Shown: positions 36,943 to 45,022 of the stretch, piece after piece
Numbering within the stretch: the stretch's first letter is position 1
Layout: the number at the start of each line of letters is the position of its first letter
Origin: Paractinoplanes tereljensis
GTDB lineage: Bacteria; Actinomycetota; Actinomycetes; Mycobacteriales; Micromonosporaceae
Assembly: GCF_016862435.1 (NCBI RefSeq)
Contig: NZ_BOMY01000002.1
Location: 599,640 to 663,639, forward strand
Reading direction: 5' to 3'
DNA length: 64,000 nucleotides
The notes under the pieces: model-generated
Told to the model about the DNA's origin: nothing
Databases searched by the model: none
What the model saw: only the letters and a program-made list of their open reading frames with translations
Made by a program: the position numbers and the translations under genes

Positions 36943-38862
36943 CTAGCGAGGTCCCTTCGCGTGGTGGAAACCCTGGGTGAGACGGTCGAGCAGGATGCCG
37001 AGCAGGACGATGGCGAAACCGGCCGCGAGGCCCTGGCCGAAGTCCTCACGCTGGGAGAAACCGGCGACCACGTCGTAACCGAGGGCGCCCGCACCGACCA
37101 GGCCACCGAGCACGACCATCGCCAGGACCAGGACGATCCCCTGGTTCGCGGCGAGCAGCAGGCCGCCGCGGGCCATCGGCAGTTGCACCTTCCAGAGCAG
37201 CTGCCGCGGGGTGGAGCCGGCCGAGACCGCGGCCTCGACCACGGTGGCCGGCACGTCCCGCAGCCCCCGGTCGACGAGCCGCACCACCGGCGGAAACGCG
37301 TAGACGAAACCGGCCATGATCGCGGTGAACCGGCTGGCCCCGAAGAGCGCCACGGCCGGCAGCAGATAGACGAAGGACGGCATGGTCTGCGCGGCGTCCA
37401 GCACCGGCCGCAGCCCCGCCGCGAACCAGTCGTGCCGGGCCGACCAGACCCCCAGCACGATCCCGACCGCCATCGTCAGCACGATGGTGACCAGCACGGT
37501 GGCCAGCGTCTGCATGGCGTGCTGCCACAGCCCGAGCCCGGCGATCCCGGCCGCGGCCAGCGCCGCGACGGCGGCCGACCGAACCCCGCTGACCAGCGTC
37601 CCGAACGCGGCCACCAGGAGCACGAAGAGCCACCACGGCGTGCTGGTCAGCACGCTCTCGAGCGGGTCGAGCAGCCCCGCACTGACCACGTTCTTGATCC
37701 ACTCGGTGGCGTCGTACCAGTGCAGCTCGATCCACCCGGTGAGGTCGTTGACCGGCCCCGCGAAGGACAACCGTGGCAGGTCCTGGCCGATCGGCAGCAG
37801 CGCCACCACGACCACCGCCACCAGCGCCCCGCCCGCGACGACCCACCTCGACCGGCCCCTGGTGGCCGGCCGGCGGCGGGCCGCGCCGGTGGTGATCCGG
37901 TCCAGGACCACCGCCATGATCACGATGGCCAGGCCGGCATCGAAGGCGACGCCGACGTTGACCCTTTCCAGGGCGCGGATGATGTTCTGGCCCAGGCCCG
38001 GCGCGTCGATCAGGGCGGTGATCACCACCATGGACAGCGCCATCATGATCGTCTGGTTGACCGCGAGCACGATGGTCGGCCGGGCCATCGGCAGCCGCAC
38101 CTTGGTCAACAGTTGCCGGCCGGTCGAGCCGAGCGCGGTGGCCGCCTCCACGCTGGTCGGCGAGACCTCGCGGAGGCCGAGTTCGGTGATCCGGATGGTG
38201 GCCGGCACCGCGTAGATCAGGGTCGCGATCACCGCGGCCGGCTCGCCGATCAGGAAGAGCAGGGTCATCGGCGCGAGGTACGCGAAGGTCGGCATGATCT
38301 GCATGACGTCGAGCACCGGCCGCAGGGTCGCGCTCACCCAGTTCACCCGGGCCGCGAGCACCCCGATCGGCACCCCGGTCAGCACCGCCAGCAGCACCGC
38401 CGAGACGGTCAGCACCAGCGTGTCGACGCTCTCCGCCCAGAGCCCGAGAAACCCGAACGCCAGAAACCCGCCGACCGCGACCAGCGCCGTCCGCCACCCG
38501 GCCAGCACCAGCGCCACCGCGCCGGCCGCCGCGACCAGCCCCGCGAACCCGAGCCCGTAGAGCCCGGCCTGCACCGCGTCGACAAGCAGCCGCACCCCCA
38601 GCCGCAGATAGTTGACGCCGTAGAGAAAGAGCGGGCTGGTGTCCCGGTTGTCGTCCACCCAGTTGCGCACGCCGGTGAAGAACCGGAACGCCGCCGCGTC
38701 GTCCGAGTCCGCGGCCCCAGCGGTCCGAAACCCGAGGTAGGCCCCCACGGCCGCGACCACCAGCAGCACCCAGAGCACCCGCCGCCGGGTGACCCGCCGT
38801 GGCGCCGTCTCCCCCGCCACCGCGACCACCCGCCCTCCGGGCTGGATGGCGGTCGTAGTCAT
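36943..38862 (-). CDS. Glycine betaine/proline ABC permease, fused double ProW
   Basis: A 639-residue protein with two complete ProW-type permease cores in tandem. The first has the coupling loop [20 protein letters not shown] and the second [20 protein letters not shown], each followed by the same PMAR motif. Each repeat also has an upstream [12 protein letters not shown] / [12 protein letters not shown] pair. A single ProW is about 280-350 residues, so this is an internal duplication and fusion that replaces a homodimer with one chain. The ATG overlaps the ATPase stop by 4 bases. The frame continuing upstream into the ATPase gene is not coding. Confidence 0.92.
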   Translation of the reverse strand: MTTTAIQPGGRVVAVAGETAPRRVTRRRVLWVLLVVAAVGAYLGFRTAGAADSDDAAAFRFFTGVRNWVDDNRDTSPLFLYGVNYLRLGVRLLVDAVQAGLYGLGFAGLVAAAGAVALVLAGWRTALVAVGGFLAFGFLGLWAESVDTLVLTVSAVLLAVLTGVPIGVLAARVNWVSATLRPVLDVMQIMPTFAYLAPMTLLFLIGEPAAVIATLIYAVPATIRITELGLREVSPTSVEAATALGSTGRQLLTKVRLPMARPTIVLAVNQTIMMALSMVVITALIDAPGLGQNIIRALERVNVGVAFDAGLAIVIMAVVLDRITTGAARRRPATRGRSRWVVAGGALVAVVVVALLPIGQDLPRLSFAGPVNDLTGWIELHWYDATEWIKNVVSAGLLDPLESVLTSTPWWLFVLLVAAFGTLVSGVRSAAVAALAAAGIAGLGLWQHAMQTLATVLVTIVLTMAVGIVLGVWSARHDWFAAGLRPVLDAAQTMPSFVYLLPAVALFGASRFTAIMAGFVYAFPPVVRLVDRGLRDVPATVVEAAVSAGSTPRQLLWKVQLPMARGGLLLAANQGIVLVLAMVVLGGLVGAGALGYDVVAGFSQREDFGQGLAAGFAIVLLGILLDRLTQGFHHAKGPR

Positions 38863-39893
38863 GCCGGGACCTGGCGGTGGTGGCTGATCAAGGCCGGGAG
38901 CAGGCGGTCGGCGTCGACGACGCCTACTACGCGGTCGCCCTCCACCACCTGGACCGGGAGCTTCGCGCGCAGGATGCGGGGGACCGCGTCGCGGATCACC
39001 GTGGTGGCCGGCAGCGGCTGGTCCTCGCAGGTCTCGCCGGCCAGCGGGTCTCGCATGATCCAGCGCAGGGTCAGCACGTCGGAGCGCGGCACATCGCGGA
39101 CGAAGTCGGCCACGTAGTCGTCGGCGGGGGCGCCGACCAGGTCTTCCGGGGTTCCCACCTGGACCAGTTCGCCGTCGCGCAGGACCGCGATCCGGTCGCC
39201 CAGGGTCAGCGCCTCGGCCAGGTCGTGGGTGATGAAGACCAGTGTCTTGCCGACCTCGGCGTGCAGCCGGCGCACCTCGGTCTGCATGTCCCGGCGGATC
39301 AACGGGTCCAGGGCGCTGAACGGCTCGTCGAACAGCAGCAGCGCCGGGTCGATGGCCAGCGCCCGGGCCAGGCCGACCCGCTGCTGCATGCCGCCGGAGA
39401 GCTGCTCGGGGTATTGATTCTCGTGACCGTCCAGGCCGACCAGGGTCAGCATCTCGCCGGCCCGGCGGTGCCGTTCGGCCCGCCCGATGCCCTGGATCTC
39501 CAGGCCGTAACCGACGTTGTCCAGCACCGAGCGGTGCGGCAGCAGCCCGAAGTGCTGGAACACCATGGCCACCCGGTGCCGGCGCAGGTCGCGCAGCCGC
39601 CGGGCGTTCATCGCCCGGACCGCCTCGCCGTCGATGCTGATCTCGCCGCTGGTCGGTTCGATCAGCCGGGTCAGGCAGCGCACCAGCGTCGACTTGCCGC
39701 TGCCGGACAGGCCCATCACGACGAAGACCTCGCCGGCCTCGACCGCGAAGCTGACGTCCCGCACCGCCGCCAGGCAGCCGGTGCGTTCGCGCAGCTCGGC
39801 TCGGGGCAGCGAAGCCAGCTCGGTGCCGACCACCCGCTCCGGCTTGGGGCCGAAGACCTTCCACAGATGCTCGACGGTGATCGTGGACGTCAC
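38859..39893 (-). CDS. Glycine betaine/proline ABC transporter ATP-binding protein (ProV/OpuAA-like)
   Basis: A 344-residue ATPase. Walker A is GLSGSGKST, the signature is LSGGMQQR, and Walker B is [13 protein letters not shown]. The ProV-specific N-terminal extension precedes Walker A. The C-terminal 80 residues (from about [11 protein letters not shown]) look like a degenerate CBS region, which in OpuA-type transporters senses ionic strength. The GTG start has GGGAGG immediately upstream. Its stop overlaps the fused permease start. It powers betaine/choline uptake. Confidence 0.93.
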   Translation of the reverse strand: MTSTITVEHLWKVFGPKPERVVGTELASLPRAELRERTGCLAAVRDVSFAVEAGEVFVVMGLSGSGKSTLVRCLTRLIEPTSGEISIDGEAVRAMNARRLRDLRRHRVAMVFQHFGLLPHRSVLDNVGYGLEIQGIGRAERHRRAGEMLTLVGLDGHENQYPEQLSGGMQQRVGLARALAIDPALLLFDEPFSALDPLIRRDMQTEVRRLHAEVGKTLVFITHDLAEALTLGDRIAVLRDGELVQVGTPEDLVGAPADDYVADFVRDVPRSDVLTLRWIMRDPLAGETCEDQPLPATTVIRDAVPRILRAKLPVQVVEGDRVVGVVDADRLLPALISHHRQVPA

Positions 39894-39908
39894 GGGACCT
39901 CCCAGAAG

Positions 39909-41414
39909 CTAGAGATCGGCACTGATCAGGTCGGCGGCCCGCTCCCCGACCAGGAAGACCGCCACCATCGGGTTGACCGTGAGCATCGTCGGGAAGACCG
40001 AGGCGTCGGCGATCCGGACGTTGGGGAACCCGCGCAACCGCAGCTCCGGGTCGACCACGGCCAGTTCGTCCGAGGCCGCGCCCATCCGGCAGGTGCCGGC
40101 CGGATGGAAGACGGTGTGGTGCACGGCCCGGCCGTAGGCGGACAGCTCCTCGTCGGTGCGGATCGCCGGGCCGGGCGCGATCTCCCGGGCGATCCAGGAG
40201 GCGAACGGCTCGGTGGCGGCGACCTCGCGGGCCAGCCGCAGGCCGTCCACGATGGTCCGCTCGTCGTAGCCGTCGGGGTCGGTGAAGTAGCGGAAGTCCA
40301 GCAGCGGCTTGGTCGCCGGGTCGGCGTCGGCCAGCGTCAGCCGGCCCACACTGTGCGGCCGCGGCACGTTCGGGGTCATGCCAAAACCATGCTGGGGTAC
40401 GTCGTAGCCGAGCCGCTCGGTGTTGACCGTGAACGGGATCTGATAGAGGTGGAACATCAGGTCGGGACGTTCGGCCGAGGCGTCACGCCGCACGAACAGG
40501 CCGGCGTCCGAGTCCATCGCCGACATCGGCGGGATCGGCCGGCTCGCCTCCCACAGGATCAGCGACTCCGGGTGGTCGAGCAGGTTCTCGCCGACCCCGG
40601 GCAGGTCGGCCCGCACCGCGATGCCGAGACGTTCCAGATCCGCGGCCGGCCCGATGCCGGACAACAGCAGCAGGCGCGGGGTGTCGATGGCGCCGGCGCT
40701 CAGGACGTACTCATGGGTGGCCTTGATGATTTTGATCTGGTCGCCCTGCCGGACGGTGACCCCGGCCTCCGGGTCGAGATGGAACGCCCAGGTGTCGGTC
40801 ATGATCGTGAGGTTCGGGCGATCGAGGTGCGGGTGCAGGTAGCTGACCGACGCGGACGATCGGACGCCGGTCTCCGGGTGGTAACCGACCGGGAAGAAGC
40901 CGGTGCCGTCGGCGAACGGCGCCGCGTTGAAGTCGTCGAGGACCGGCACGCCGAGCGCGGTGTGGCAGGCGGCCACGAAGTCGGCGGTGATCGGATTGCG
41001 GTCGGCCGGGGCCACCGGGGTGATGTTGACGGCGAGGCGTTTCCAGTACGGCAGCATCTCGTCGTAGGACCAGCCGGTCGCGCCGGCCGCCACCCAGTCG
41101 GCGAAGTCGCCGGGCGGCGGCAGAAAGCTGATCATCGTGTTGTGCGAGGAGCAGCCGCCGAGCACCTTGGCCCGCGAGTGCCGCAGGTGCGAGTTGCCGC
41201 GTGGCTGTTCGACGATCGGGTAGTCGTAGTCGAACTCGGTCTCCAGCAGGTTCAGCCAGTTCCGCAACTGCAGAACCCGCTGGTCACCCACGTCCGAAGG
41301 GCCGCCCTCGATGAGGCACACCCGCACCGCCGGGTCGGCCGACAGCCGGGAGGCGACGACCGAACCGGCCGTTCCCCCTCCGACGATGACCACGTCGAAC
41401 TCGCTTGTATCCAG
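39909..41414 (-). CDS. GMC-family oxidoreductase, probable choline dehydrogenase/oxidase, first gene of the betaine operon
   Basis: A ~501-residue FAD enzyme. The nucleotide loop is VIVGGGTAGSVVASRLS, the GMC signature is AKVLGGCSSHNTM, and the C-terminal catalytic block is HHTVFHPAGTCRMG. Choline enzymes of this family oxidise choline to betaine aldehyde and, in oxidase members, on to betaine. There is no ATG near the homology start. CTG 41414, which would give (M)DTSEFDVVIVGGG, has GGGAGGG at good spacing. GTG 41444 and GTG 41393 are in-frame alternatives. No betaine aldehyde dehydrogenase gene is present, so a choline-oxidase-like double oxidation would make the operon complete. Confidence 0.88.
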   Translation of the reverse strand: MDTSEFDVVIVGGGTAGSVVASRLSADPAVRVCLIEGGPSDVGDQRVLQLRNWLNLLETEFDYDYPIVEQPRGNSHLRHSRAKVLGGCSSHNTMISFLPPPGDFADWVAAGATGWSYDEMLPYWKRLAVNITPVAPADRNPITADFVAACHTALGVPVLDDFNAAPFADGTGFFPVGYHPETGVRSSASVSYLHPHLDRPNLTIMTDTWAFHLDPEAGVTVRQGDQIKIIKATHEYVLSAGAIDTPRLLLLSGIGPAADLERLGIAVRADLPGVGENLLDHPESLILWEASRPIPPMSAMDSDAGLFVRRDASAERPDLMFHLYQIPFTVNTERLGYDVPQHGFGMTPNVPRPHSVGRLTLADADPATKPLLDFRYFTDPDGYDERTIVDGLRLAREVAATEPFASWIAREIAPGPAIRTDEELSAYGRAVHHTVFHPAGTCRMGAASDELAVVDPELRLRGFPNVRIADASVFPTMLTVNPMVAVFLVGERAADLISADL

Positions 41415-41532
41415 CTTGAGCCACCCTCCCCGCGCCGTGATCACAGGATTGTCAGGCGCCCGGAAGATGGTCAATGAGATCGACGGACTTTTACCTCTGT
41501 GCAACAAACGCGTCTTTTCAAGATCGCGATCG

Positions 41533-41538
41533 TAGAAT
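41533..41538 (+). promoter_or_regulatory. -10 box of a probable leaderless GDPD transcript
   Basis: TAGAAT, a near-consensus actinobacterial -10, ends 6 bases before the GDPD GTG, and no ribosome-binding site is visible. Confidence 0.5.
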
Positions 41539-41544
41539 CCGGTA

Positions 41545-42306
41545 GTGCATCCGTACCTGGACGGACCGGCCCCGCTGGCGTTCGCGCACCGGGGTGGCGC
41601 CGCGGCCGGCGATGAGAACACCGCCGAGGCGTTCGAGCGGGCCGTCAAGCTGGGATATCGGTACGTCGAGACCGACGTGCACGCCACCGCGGACGGCGTG
41701 CCGGTGATCTTCCACGACGACACGCTGACCCTGCTCACCGAGCACACCGGCCGCGTCGAGGACCTGCGCTGGGCCGATCTGGCCACGATCCGGGTGGCCG
41801 GCGCGGCCGCGATCCCCCGCCTCGACGAGGTGCTGGCGGCCTGGCCGGAGATCCGCTTCAACATCGACGTCAAGGCCGACTCGGCCGCCGCGCCCGCGGT
41901 GGAGACGATCCACCGGGCCGGCGCGCAGTCCCGGGTCTTACTGGCTTCCTTCAGCGACGCCCGCCTGGCCACCCTGCGCCGGCTGGCCGGGCCGCGGGTG
42001 GCCACGTCGCTCGGCATGCGCGGGGTGGCCCGCCTCCGGCTGGCCTCGCTGATCGGCGGCCGGGTCCGCCCGCCGGCCTCGGTGGTCGCCGCCCAGGTCC
42101 CGGTCAGCCACGGCCGCTTCCCGGTGGTGGACCGCCGGTTCATCCGCTGCTGCCATCGCTCCGGGCTGCAGGTCCACGTGTGGACGGTCGACTCCCCGGC
42201 CGAGATGAATCGCCTGCTCGATCTGGGCGTCGACGGCCTCATGACCGACGATCTGACGGCATTACGCGACACCTATTCGGCCCGCGGCCAATGGCCGGAA
42301 ACATAA
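41545..42306 (+). CDS. Glycerophosphodiester phosphodiesterase family protein
   Basis: A 253-residue TIM-barrel enzyme. The GDPD signature is clear: AFAHRGG with the catalytic His, DENTAEAFERAVKLGY, ETDVHATADGVPVIFHDDTL with the metal ligands and second His, FNIDVKAD, and VHVWTVDSPAEM near the C-terminus. It hydrolyses glycerophosphodiesters to glycerol 3-phosphate and the alcohol. With glycerophosphocholine it would release choline, which could feed the adjacent divergent choline/betaine operon. That link is inference. There is no signal peptide, so it acts in the cytoplasm. The start looks leaderless. Confidence 0.93.
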   Translation: MHPYLDGPAPLAFAHRGGAAAGDENTAEAFERAVKLGYRYVETDVHATADGVPVIFHDDTLTLLTEHTGRVEDLRWADLATIRVAGAAAIPRLDEVLAAWPEIRFNIDVKADSAAAPAVETIHRAGAQSRVLLASFSDARLATLRRLAGPRVATSLGMRGVARLRLASLIGGRVRPPASVVAAQVPVSHGRFPVVDRRFIRCCHRSGLQVHVWTVDSPAEMNRLLDLGVDGLMTDDLTALRDTYSARGQWPET

Positions 42307-42622
42307 CCTGACTCATACTTAAAGCTACTTCTCAGGTTCACACAGTCGCGGATGGTTTACATTTCTTGGGCAGCGCCACCGCGTGGAGATCATCTTCTAT
42401 CTCCGCAGGTCAGTGAAATTTTTGGTGATCTTGTTGAACTCCGAGCATCGTCCGTTCGGAGGATGCTCGGGGTTCGAGTGATCTCCCATATCTTTTCTTT
42501 AAGATTGGGCCAAGAATTCATCAAATTGGCTGCCTTAATTGCTATTTCGCGGGATGGCTCTTACCTTCTGAGAGCCGGTTGTCAGGGAACCGGGCAGATT
42601 CTTTGAAGAAGAGGTATCGCGC
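42307..42622. other. 316-base AT-richer gap before the LAxTG surface protein
   Basis: No gene is seen. It is noticeably AT-rich compared with its neighbours and contains one strong hairpin (42441-42470). A possible long 5' leader of the surface protein gene lies here. I did not recognise a known riboswitch class. Confidence 0.5.
42441..42470 (+). terminator. Hairpin in the gap (terminator or leader structure)
   Basis: CCGAGCATC pairs with GATGCTCGG, with an inner TCCG/CGGA extension and a 2-base loop: about 13 base pairs around one G-G mismatch. It is 134 bases after the GDPD stop and 153 before the next start, so either role is possible. Confidence 0.45.
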
Positions 42623-44038
42623 ATGCGTAGGTCGGCTTATCGCCGTGCTGCCGCGCCATCCGGCGGCAACCGACGTCTCCTCGCGGTCGGCGCGGTGGTC
42701 GCCGCACTGGGCGCGGTCGTCGCGTTCACCACGCTCTCCAGCGCCGCCGAGAACGACGTGCCCGCGGGCAGCGGCGCCGGCAAGGTGGTCAACGGTCAGG
42801 TGATCCTCACCGACACCTGTGTGGACAGCAAGCTGCTGGCGCACGACGGCTTCCAGAAGGGCGACCGCTGCGTCTCCACCGAGTTCGGTGAGGTCTCCAG
42901 CGCCGCCAACAACTCGTCGCTGCTGATCACCGAGTCGCCGCGAACGGTAAACGTCAACACGCCCTTCACGCTCAAGGTCAGCACCCGCAACCTGATCCGC
43001 GACCGCTTCCTCGCGGCCGGCGCCGGCGGTTACTACGTGGAGAGCTCGGTGCTGCAGAACGGCATCGAGCGCGGCCACTTCCACACCGCCTGCCGCATGC
43101 TCACCTCCACCCGGGAGGCCCCCGACCCGTCGCCGGTGCCCGCGTTCTTCGTGGCCACCGAGGACAAGAAGGGTGGCAAGGCGCCCGACACGGTGACCAT
43201 CTCGGTGCCGGGCCTGCCGCAGGAGGGCACCGCCCAGTGCGCGTCGTGGGCCGGTGACGGTTCGCACCGCGTGCCGATGATGGAGCGGGCCAACGAGACC
43301 CCCGCCATCGACGCCATCCGCATCCGGGTCACCGCGAACGGCGGCGGCCAGCAAGGCGGCAACAACGGCGGCCAGCAGGGCGGCAACAACGGCGGCCAGC
43401 AAGGCGGGAACAACAACGGCGGCCAGAACAACGGCGGGCAGCAGGGCGGCAACAACGGCGGCCAGCAGGGCGGCAACAACACCAACACCACGGTCACGCC
43501 GGCCACGCCGCCGACCACCGCTCCCACCACCAAGGCCACGACCAAGGCCCCCACGAACGGTGGCACCACCGGCGCGACGGTGAAGGACGACTTCACCCCG
43601 AACCCGACCCCCACCACCACCGTCAAGCCGGCCGCCACCACCACCACGACGAAGCCGACCGACACGAAGACCGCCAAGCCGACTTCCACCCGTACGACGG
43701 AAAGCAGCGAAACCGACGCCACCGAGAGCGAGAGCGACTCGGAGGCGGAGCCGACGGAGACCGTCACCGCGAAGCCGAAGGCGAGCAAGAGCACCGAGGC
43801 GGCCGCGGCCGGCGACTACACCTACTCGAACGACGACGGCCAGCTGAACTCGGGCGAGCAGCCGCCGACGATCGACCAGGTCGCCGCGAAGACCACGCAG
43901 GAGCAGAAGAGCGGCGTGCTGGCCCTGACCGGCAGCAACACCGTCGCCTTCCTGGGCGGCGCGGTCGTCCTGATGCTGGTGGGTCTCACGGTGATGGCGC
44001 TGACCAGGCGCCGCCGCCCGGGTACCACCTGGCAGTAA
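42623..44038 (+). CDS. Sortase-anchored (LAxTG) surface protein with Gly/Gln/Asn repeat tract
   Basis: A 471-residue exported wall protein with GAAGAAGAGG upstream of its ATG. The signal sequence (RRLLAVGAVVAALGAVVAF) precedes a folded N-terminal domain of about 200 residues with four to five cysteines, which I do not recognise. Then comes a GGQQGGNN repeat tract (residues about 241-286) and a long Thr/Pro/Lys/Glu stalk. The C-terminus is a sorting signal: LALTG at 433-437, a hydrophobic helix, then RRRR. LAxTG is the class E sortase motif of high-GC actinobacteria. The sortase is not in this window. A terminator follows. It is probably a stalked surface protein of unknown ligand. Confidence 0.85.
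   Translation: MRRSAYRRAAAPSGGNRRLLAVGAVVAALGAVVAFTTLSSAAENDVPAGSGAGKVVNGQVILTDTCVDSKLLAHDGFQKGDRCVSTEFGEVSSAANNSSLLITESPRTVNVNTPFTLKVSTRNLIRDRFLAAGAGGYYVESSVLQNGIERGHFHTACRMLTSTREAPDPSPVPAFFVATEDKKGGKAPDTVTISVPGLPQEGTAQCASWAGDGSHRVPMMERANETPAIDAIRIRVTANGGGQQGGNNGGQQGGNNGGQQGGNNNGGQNNGGQQGGNNGGQQGGNNTNTTVTPATPPTTAPTTKATTKAPTNGGTTGATVKDDFTPNPTPTTTVKPAATTTTTKPTDTKTAKPTSTRTTESSETDATESESDSEAEPTETVTAKPKASKSTEAAAAGDYTYSNDDGQLNSGEQPPTIDQVAAKTTQEQKSGVLALTGSNTVAFLGGAVVLMLVGLTVMALTRRRRPGTTWQ
43343..43480 (+). repeat. 24-base tandem coding repeat (GGQQGGNN)
   Basis: Five 24-base copies encode GGQQGGNN, and one degenerate 18-base unit lies between copies three and five. Copies differ only at silent positions. 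The tract is likely to vary in length between strains by slippage or recombination. Confidence 0.9.
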
Positions 44039-44050
44039 AGAATTCCACCG

Positions 44051-44082
44051 AAGCGGCCCGGTCGATTTCGACCGGGCCGCTT
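44051..44082 (+). terminator. Terminator after the LAxTG surface protein
   Basis: AAGCGGCCCGGTCGA pairs with its exact complement around a 2-base loop, followed by TTTG. It starts 13 bases after the stop codon. Confidence 0.85.
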
Positions 44083-44106
44083 TGCCGTGTGCGAGATCGC
44101 CAGGAG

Positions 44107-44125
44107 TGAGGGTAGCCTTACCAAC
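44107..44125 (+). promoter_or_regulatory. Iron box (IdeR/DmdR-type operator)
   Basis: TGAGGGTAGCCTTACCAAC matches 15 of 19 positions of the DtxR/IdeR consensus TWAGGTWAGSCTWACCTWA. It lies 25 bases before the siderophore-interacting protein start, where bound repressor would block transcription when iron is sufficient. Confidence 0.7.
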
Positions 44126-44149
44126 GAATACGAGCGGAAGAGGAACAAC

Positions 44150-44971
44150 ATGCCGAACAGGCCGGCGCGCCCCGCCCATCAGGCGGTTGTCACTCGGGTG
44201 GAGCAGCTCACCCCGCACATGGTCCGGGTGGTCGTCGGTGGCGAGGGCCTGCGGGCGATCGAGGCGGGTTCCTGCAGCGATCACTACGTGAAGGTGTTGT
44301 TCCCGCAGCCCGGGTTCGACTACCCCGAGCCGTTCGACCCCGGCGTGGTCCGCGAGACGATGCCGCGCGAGGCGTGGCCGGTCACCCGCACCTACACGAT
44401 CCGCCGCTGGCTCCCCGAGATCCCCGAGATGTGGATCGACTTCGTCGTGCACGGCGACGAGGGCATCGCCGGCCCGTGGGCGGCCGGCGCCAAGCCCGGC
44501 GACCAGTTGCTGTTCATGGGCCCCGGCGGCGGCTACGCCCCGAGCCCCACCGCCGACTGGCACCTGCTGGCCGGCGACGAGAGCGCCCTGCCGGCGATCG
44601 CGGCAGCTCTCGAGCAGATGCCGCCCGGCGCCGAGGTCCGCGCGTTCATCGAGGTGTCCGGCCCCGACGAGGAACAGAAGATCGAAACCGACGCCGACAT
44701 CGTCTGGCTGCATCGCGGCCACCGCACGGTCGGCGAGCTGCTGGCCGAGACCGTCCGAGCCACCGAATTCCCGGCGGGGAAGGTGCACGCGTTCGTGCAC
44801 GGCGAGGCCAACTTCGTGAAGGACGCGCGAGCTTTCCTGCGCAAGGAGTGCGCCATCCCGCTGGAGCAGTTGTCGATCTCCGGCTACTGGCGCCGGGGCC
44901 TGAACGAGGACGGCTGGCAGGGCACCAAGCGCGAGTGGAACCAGCAGGTGGAGCGCGAGCAGGAGGCGTGA
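44150..44971 (+). CDS. Siderophore-interacting protein (FAD-dependent ferric-siderophore reductase, ViuB/SIP family)
   Basis: A 273-residue flavoprotein reductase. The start at ATG 44150 is chosen because GAAGAGGAA precedes it. A longer frame from 44087 would run through the iron box. FAD binding is seen in RTYTIRRW, the NAD(P)H-side segments in LLFMGPGGGYAPSP and LLAGDESALPAIAAALEQMP, and the family C-terminus in SISGYWRRGLNEDGW. SIPs release iron by reducing ferric siderophores in the cytoplasm. The IdeR-like box in its promoter supports iron regulation. No siderophore synthesis or uptake genes are in this window. Confidence 0.94.
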   Translation: MPNRPARPAHQAVVTRVEQLTPHMVRVVVGGEGLRAIEAGSCSDHYVKVLFPQPGFDYPEPFDPGVVRETMPREAWPVTRTYTIRRWLPEIPEMWIDFVVHGDEGIAGPWAAGAKPGDQLLFMGPGGGYAPSPTADWHLLAGDESALPAIAAALEQMPPGAEVRAFIEVSGPDEEQKIETDADIVWLHRGHRTVGELLAETVRATEFPAGKVHAFVHGEANFVKDARAFLRKECAIPLEQLSISGYWRRGLNEDGWQGTKREWNQQVEREQEA

Positions 44972-45022
44972 TCGCGGGCACTCGACCGCGCGTTTCCACC
45001 GTGTAACACCGATGATGTGTAA

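Noticed and set aside
33673..39117. 1814-codon open frame on the plus strand across the betaine operon
   Set aside because: It is the antisense mirror of well-conserved enzyme genes on the minus strand, its translation is Arg/Gly/His-rich low complexity, and it has no domain or ribosome-binding site.
43343..43480. Repeat array resembling a CRISPR
   Set aside because: The 24-base units are contiguous without spacers and encode an in-frame GGQQGGNN tract in a secreted protein.
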